Positions 6,473 to 9,135 of a DNA stretch of 9,135 nt are shown here, one piece after another (positions within the stretch are counted from its first letter, which is position 1; the number at the start of each line of letters is the position of its first letter). The stretch lies in assembly GCA_012719815.1 (NCBI GenBank), contig JAAXZP010000236.1, forward strand, positions 1 through 9,135. The letters run 5' to 3'. This stretch comes from Christensenellaceae bacterium. GTDB lineage: Bacteria > Bacillota > Clostridia > Christensenellales > SZUA-584. The notes under the pieces are model-generated. The model saw only the letters and a program-made list of their open reading frames with translations, had not been told where the DNA came from and ran no database searches. Both the position numbers and the translations under genes were made by a program.

Positions 6473-7792
6473 ATGAATTTGGAGCCGTCACAGGGCATGA
6501 CACGCTATTCGGTGAAAACCATCCTGGAAACGATTTTCCGGCGATGGTTTTGGTGTGCCCTTTTTGCGTTCCTGTTCGCATTCGGAATCTCCGCCGTCTA
6601 CTGGAACGGATACTATACATCCGTCGAGCTGTCCGCCACATTCATACCCGTCTCGCCGTCGCCAGCGCCCAATGCGGATGTGCCGGGCAGCTACAGCGTC
6701 CTTATATCCCAGTCGTACGTGACACACGAGGAGGTGCTGGACGCCGTCGCGAAGTCGGTCAGCTTCGCCGTCTCTGCCGAAGAGCTGCGGCAGGCTATTT
6801 CGTCCAAGATCAGCGAAAACGGCATGTCCGCCACCGTTAAGGTAGAATGGCATAACCGGGATCAGGCATCCGAAATTTTAAGCGCGCTCAAGGCCAACCT
6901 GTCGTATGCGGTGGCGCGCTCCGCCCAGGCGGGCGTCATCAAATGGCTGGAGAGCGATCCCGCAGAGGCCGCCGCGCCGAGCGTCAGCCGCACGCGGGCT
7001 GCAATTGTATTCGTCATTGCCGGGCTGTTCGGCGCGCTTGCGGGCGCGGGCGTCGCGTTCCTTATCGGCTGCTTCGACAAGCGCGTCTACGACCCCATGA
7101 GCGTAAAGCTATCCGGCGGCGATGTCCGCGTCATCGGCATGGTAGGGCGGTACGACGACAAGCCGGACGACAGGCAGATGCAGCAGATCGCCGCCATCGC
7201 GATGTACCTGAAAAAACTGGCGGAGACCAATGATCACAAGCTGGTGATGTGCTTCTCCCCCGGTCCCCAGTGCGGCACCAGCACCATCGCGCGCGACGTC
7301 GCGCTGGTGCTCGCCGGCATGCAGATGAAGATACTGATCGTCACGGTTACGGCGCAGGGCGGCTTTTTGCCGTCGGCGCCTGCCATCACGCCGCTAACCC
7401 CCGGCGTGGATACCTGCACGGTGTCGTGGGACGACAAGGAGAGCAACCCGGATTTCGACGGCCCCCTCTCGTCCGTGCTCGCCATGGGCATCAGGCGATA
7501 CGTATTGGTCTTGGTGGACTGCCCGCCGCTGCTGTCGCACGTGCAGCTTTCCGGCCTTGTCGCGGGCATGGACATCCCGCTGCTGGTCTGCGGCGCGGGC
7601 GTCACCACGCACGAGGAGGTAAATGCGGCGGTGTCGCTGCTGTCCCGGACGTCGGACAAGCCCGTCTACTGCGTCTGGAACTTTGTGGACCGGCGGTACG
7701 AATACGCCTATCTGCCTGTGGAAGCCGAGGCGGAACCGGCAAGGAAGGTAACGGATGAGTGCAAGAATATCGGTGCTGATGTCCGTCTATAA
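6473..7792 (+). CDS. Wzz-like chain-length/co-polymerase protein fused to a degenerate BY-kinase-like domain
   Basis: Start chosen at ATG 6473 because GACGGAGG ends 4 bases before it; an upstream TTG at 6455 overlaps the previous gene and has no such site. It has 439 residues. Membrane segments at about 26-45 and 176-199 bracket an external region of about 130 residues, the Wzz/CapA/CpsC layout. The cytoplasmic part (about 200-439) aligns by eye with BY-kinases (CpsD, CapB, Wzc C-terminus), usually a separate protein in Firmicutes. The Walker A position reads SPGPQCGTST (262-271), where the motif SxxPxxGKS has lost its Lys (Thr269). The Walker A' position reads ILIVTVTAQ (287-295), with both Asp replaced by Thr and the Arg by Gln. 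Walker B is kept as VLVDCPP (346-352). A C-terminal YEYAY (409-413) recalls the tyrosine cluster of BY-kinases. It probably regulates polymer length without kinase activity. The last 38 bases overlap the next gene. Confidence 0.88.
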   Translation: MNLEPSQGMTRYSVKTILETIFRRWFWCALFAFLFAFGISAVYWNGYYTSVELSATFIPVSPSPAPNADVPGSYSVLISQSYVTHEEVLDAVAKSVSFAVSAEELRQAISSKISENGMSATVKVEWHNRDQASEILSALKANLSYAVARSAQAGVIKWLESDPAEAAAPSVSRTRAAIVFVIAGLFGALAGAGVAFLIGCFDKRVYDPMSVKLSGGDVRVIGMVGRYDDKPDDRQMQQIAAIAMYLKKLAETNDHKLVMCFSPGPQCGTSTIARDVALVLAGMQMKILIVTVTAQGGFLPSAPAITPLTPGVDTCTVSWDDKESNPDFDGPLSSVLAMGIRRYVLVLVDCPPLLSHVQLSGLVAGMDIPLLVCGAGVTTHEEVNAAVSLLSRTSDKPVYCVWNFVDRRYEYAYLPVEAEAEPARKVTDECKNIGADVRL

Positions 7793-8567
7793 CAACGAAG
7801 ACACGGTGAGCGACAGCATCGCCTCTATCGTCGCTCAAACATACGCTGACTGGGAACTGCTGCTGGTGGACGACAAGTCTGCCCACGGCAGTCTTCATAT
7901 ACTCGCCGATTGGGCGCAGCGCGACAGACGCATCCGCCTGATACAAAACGAGCGCAACATGGGGCTCGCCGCGTCGCTGAACCGCGCGCTGGAAAAGGCC
8001 CGCGGCGAATACGTCGCCCGCATGGACGGCGACGACATATCGCTGCCGCCCCGCTTTGAGAAACAGATCGCGTTTCTGGACGCCCATCCGGAATACGCCA
8101 TCGTGGGCAGCAGCGCCCTGGTTTTCGACCGGGAAGGCGTGTGGGAGACGCGTACCTGTAAGGAATTTCCGCAGAAAAAGGATTTTCTCTGGGGCACTCA
8201 GTTCATCCACCCCTCCGTGATGATGCGGCGGGAAGCGCTGCTGGCGGTAGGCGGCTACCGCGTATGCCGTGACACGCTGCGCACCGAAGACTACGACCTG
8301 TTCATGCGCATGTACGCGTACGGGTTTACGGGATATAACCTGGCCGAGCCGCTGCTGCGCTACTATGACCCGCGCCATCCCAAGGCCGTGCGCTACCGCT
8401 TCCGCATCAGCGAGGCGCGCATCCGCTGGCAGGGTTTTCGCGCGCTGGGCCTTATGCCCGCCGGCCTGCCGTATGTATTAAAACCGCTGGTCGTAGGCCT
8501 GTTGCCCGGCGGACTGAAGCGGCGGCTGCAGCGTCTGCACGCAAGCCGGACGGGAGGCGGCGTCTGA
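7755..8567 (+). CDS. Family 2 glycosyltransferase (GT-A fold)
   Basis: A 270-residue cytoplasmic enzyme expected to transfer a sugar from a nucleotide donor to a lipid-linked acceptor. Motifs: ISVLMSVYNNEDTVSDSI (5-22) is the canonical GT2 opening, LLLVDDKSAHGS (36-46) holds the uridine-binding Asp pair, NMGLAASLNRAL (68-79) follows, and ARMDGDDISLP (88-98) carries the metal-binding DxD. HPSVMMRREAL (152-162) and the acidic TEDYDLFMRM (177-186), with the likely catalytic Asp, complete the set. The C-terminus (about 235-262) is basic and moderately hydrophobic, suiting membrane association. The start has GGAAGG 6 bases upstream, inside the end of the previous gene, giving a 38-base overlap in another frame. 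Its stop overlaps the next start as TGATG. Family certain; donor and acceptor unknown. It resembles the EpsE-type enzymes of exopolysaccharide operons. Confidence 0.94.
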   Translation: MSARISVLMSVYNNEDTVSDSIASIVAQTYADWELLLVDDKSAHGSLHILADWAQRDRRIRLIQNERNMGLAASLNRALEKARGEYVARMDGDDISLPPRFEKQIAFLDAHPEYAIVGSSALVFDREGVWETRTCKEFPQKKDFLWGTQFIHPSVMMRREALLAVGGYRVCRDTLRTEDYDLFMRMYAYGFTGYNLAEPLLRYYDPRHPKAVRYRFRISEARIRWQGFRALGLMPAGLPYVLKPLVVGLLPGGLKRRLQRLHASRTGGGV

Positions 8568-9135
8568 TGGCAGCGCAGCGGGTATTGCACGTCATCTCCT
8601 CCACCATGCGCGCGGGCGTCACCATCATGGTGATGAACATGTACCGCTCCGGGGACCGGGAAAAGGTGCAGTTCGATTTCATCGCGCACGATTTGGGCAG
8701 CGACGACTTCGGCCCGGAGATTGAGGCGCTGGGCGGCCGTGTGTTTCGCCTCCCCTTTCTGAGCCGAGCGGGCATGGCCGGCTATGTCCGTCTGGTGCGG
8801 GAGATACTCGATAAAAACGGCCCCTACGCCGCCGTACACGCGCACACCGAATACCAGGCGGGCTTTGTCGCGCTCGCAGCGCATCAGGCCGGCGTGCCCG
8901 TCCGCAGCTGCCACGCGCACGCGGACACGCGGTACGTGCGCTCGCCGCTGTTTCTGTTGAAAAAGGTGCTGGGCCGCGCGCTGATTGACCGGTATGCCAC
9001 GCAGCGGTGCGCAGCGAGCAAAAGCGCGGCGCTCTCCACGTTCGGCGCGCGGGCAGTCAAAGCCGGTCAGGTGCTTATCGTGCCCAACCGCATCGACGTG
9101 TCTACCTTCGGCGACCGGACGCCCGCGTCGCGCGC
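8567..9135 (+). CDS. GT4-type (GT-B fold) glycosyltransferase, N-terminal part
   Basis: Open from ATG at 8567 (TGATG overlap with the previous stop, GGAGG 9 bases upstream) to the window edge, 189 complete codons; the C-terminal donor-binding half is missing. RVLHVISSTMRAGVTIMVMN (5-24) and YRSGDREKVQFDFIAHD (26-42) match the opening of EpsF-type glycosyltransferases, normally about 360-380 residues. VHAHTEYQAG (90-99), SCHAHAD (114-120), CAASKSAALSTFG (148-160) and VPNRID (172-177) are further matching blocks. The usual glycine/glutamate stretch after the first strand, RGGAET, is here RAGVTI, and the common PNGID is PNRID. Those changes may shift acceptor use or be lineage variation. It probably adds another sugar to the same repeat unit as its neighbour. 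Confidence 0.9.
   Translation, partial: MAAQRVLHVISSTMRAGVTIMVMNMYRSGDREKVQFDFIAHDLGSDDFGPEIEALGGRVFRLPFLSRAGMAGYVRLVREILDKNGPYAAVHAHTEYQAGFVALAAHQAGVPVRSCHAHADTRYVRSPLFLLKKVLGRALIDRYATQRCAASKSAALSTFGARAVKAGQVLIVPNRIDVSTFGDRTPASR

Noticed and set aside
7602..8378. 258-residue open frame on the minus strand opposite the chain-length protein and GT2 genes
   Set aside because: Spans the junction of two real genes and has the composition of antisense shadow frames.
1..9135. CRISPR array, tRNA/rRNA genes, insertion sequences or phage attachment sites
   Set aside because: No spaced direct repeats, no cloverleaf or rRNA-like stretches, no transposase or integrase motifs were seen on reading both strands.

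Overview
The window looks like chromosomal DNA of a GC-rich, low-complexity-poor Firmicute, most likely a Clostridia-type gut or anaerobic bacterium. The grounds are: strong GGAGG-type ribosome binding sites, TTG starts, a HlyD/ABC-ATPase/FtsX-type permease set of the kind common in Clostridia, and surface polysaccharide genes that resemble the Bacillus eps set rather than a Gram-negative one. The species cannot be named from the sequence alone.

Left part (1-2381, minus strand): an operon read leftwards. It encodes a HlyD/MacA-like membrane fusion protein, a MacB/LolD-type ABC ATPase and a MacB-type permease that runs off the left edge. The genes overlap (23 bp and 4 bp), so they are probably co-transcribed and translationally coupled. 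The ATPase has an alanine where the catalytic Walker B glutamate should be.

Middle (2382-2723): a 342-bp divergent intergenic region, AT-richer than its flanks. It holds weak promoter-like sequences and three short inverted repeats, but no gene I can support.

Right part (2724-9135, plus strand): an exopolysaccharide or glycan biosynthesis operon. Its order is a DegT-family sugar aminotransferase, an unrecognised membrane-anchored protein, a PglF/CapD-like membrane UDP-sugar 4,6-dehydratase, a Wzz-like chain-length protein fused to a degenerate BY-kinase-like domain, a family 2 glycosyltransferase, and a GT4-type glycosyltransferase cut by the right edge. Genes are packed with overlaps or gaps of 1-22 bp. 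The dehydratase and aminotransferase are the two enzymes expected for the first two steps from UDP-GlcNAc to a 4-amino-4,6-dideoxy sugar (bacillosamine type). The glycosyltransferases would build the repeat unit, and the chain-length protein would govern polymer length or export.

The points most worth a second look are the two independently degenerate nucleotide-binding sites (ABC ATPase Glu to Ala; chain-length protein lacking the Walker A Lys and both Walker A' Asp) and the unrecognised protein coupled to the aminotransferase gene.
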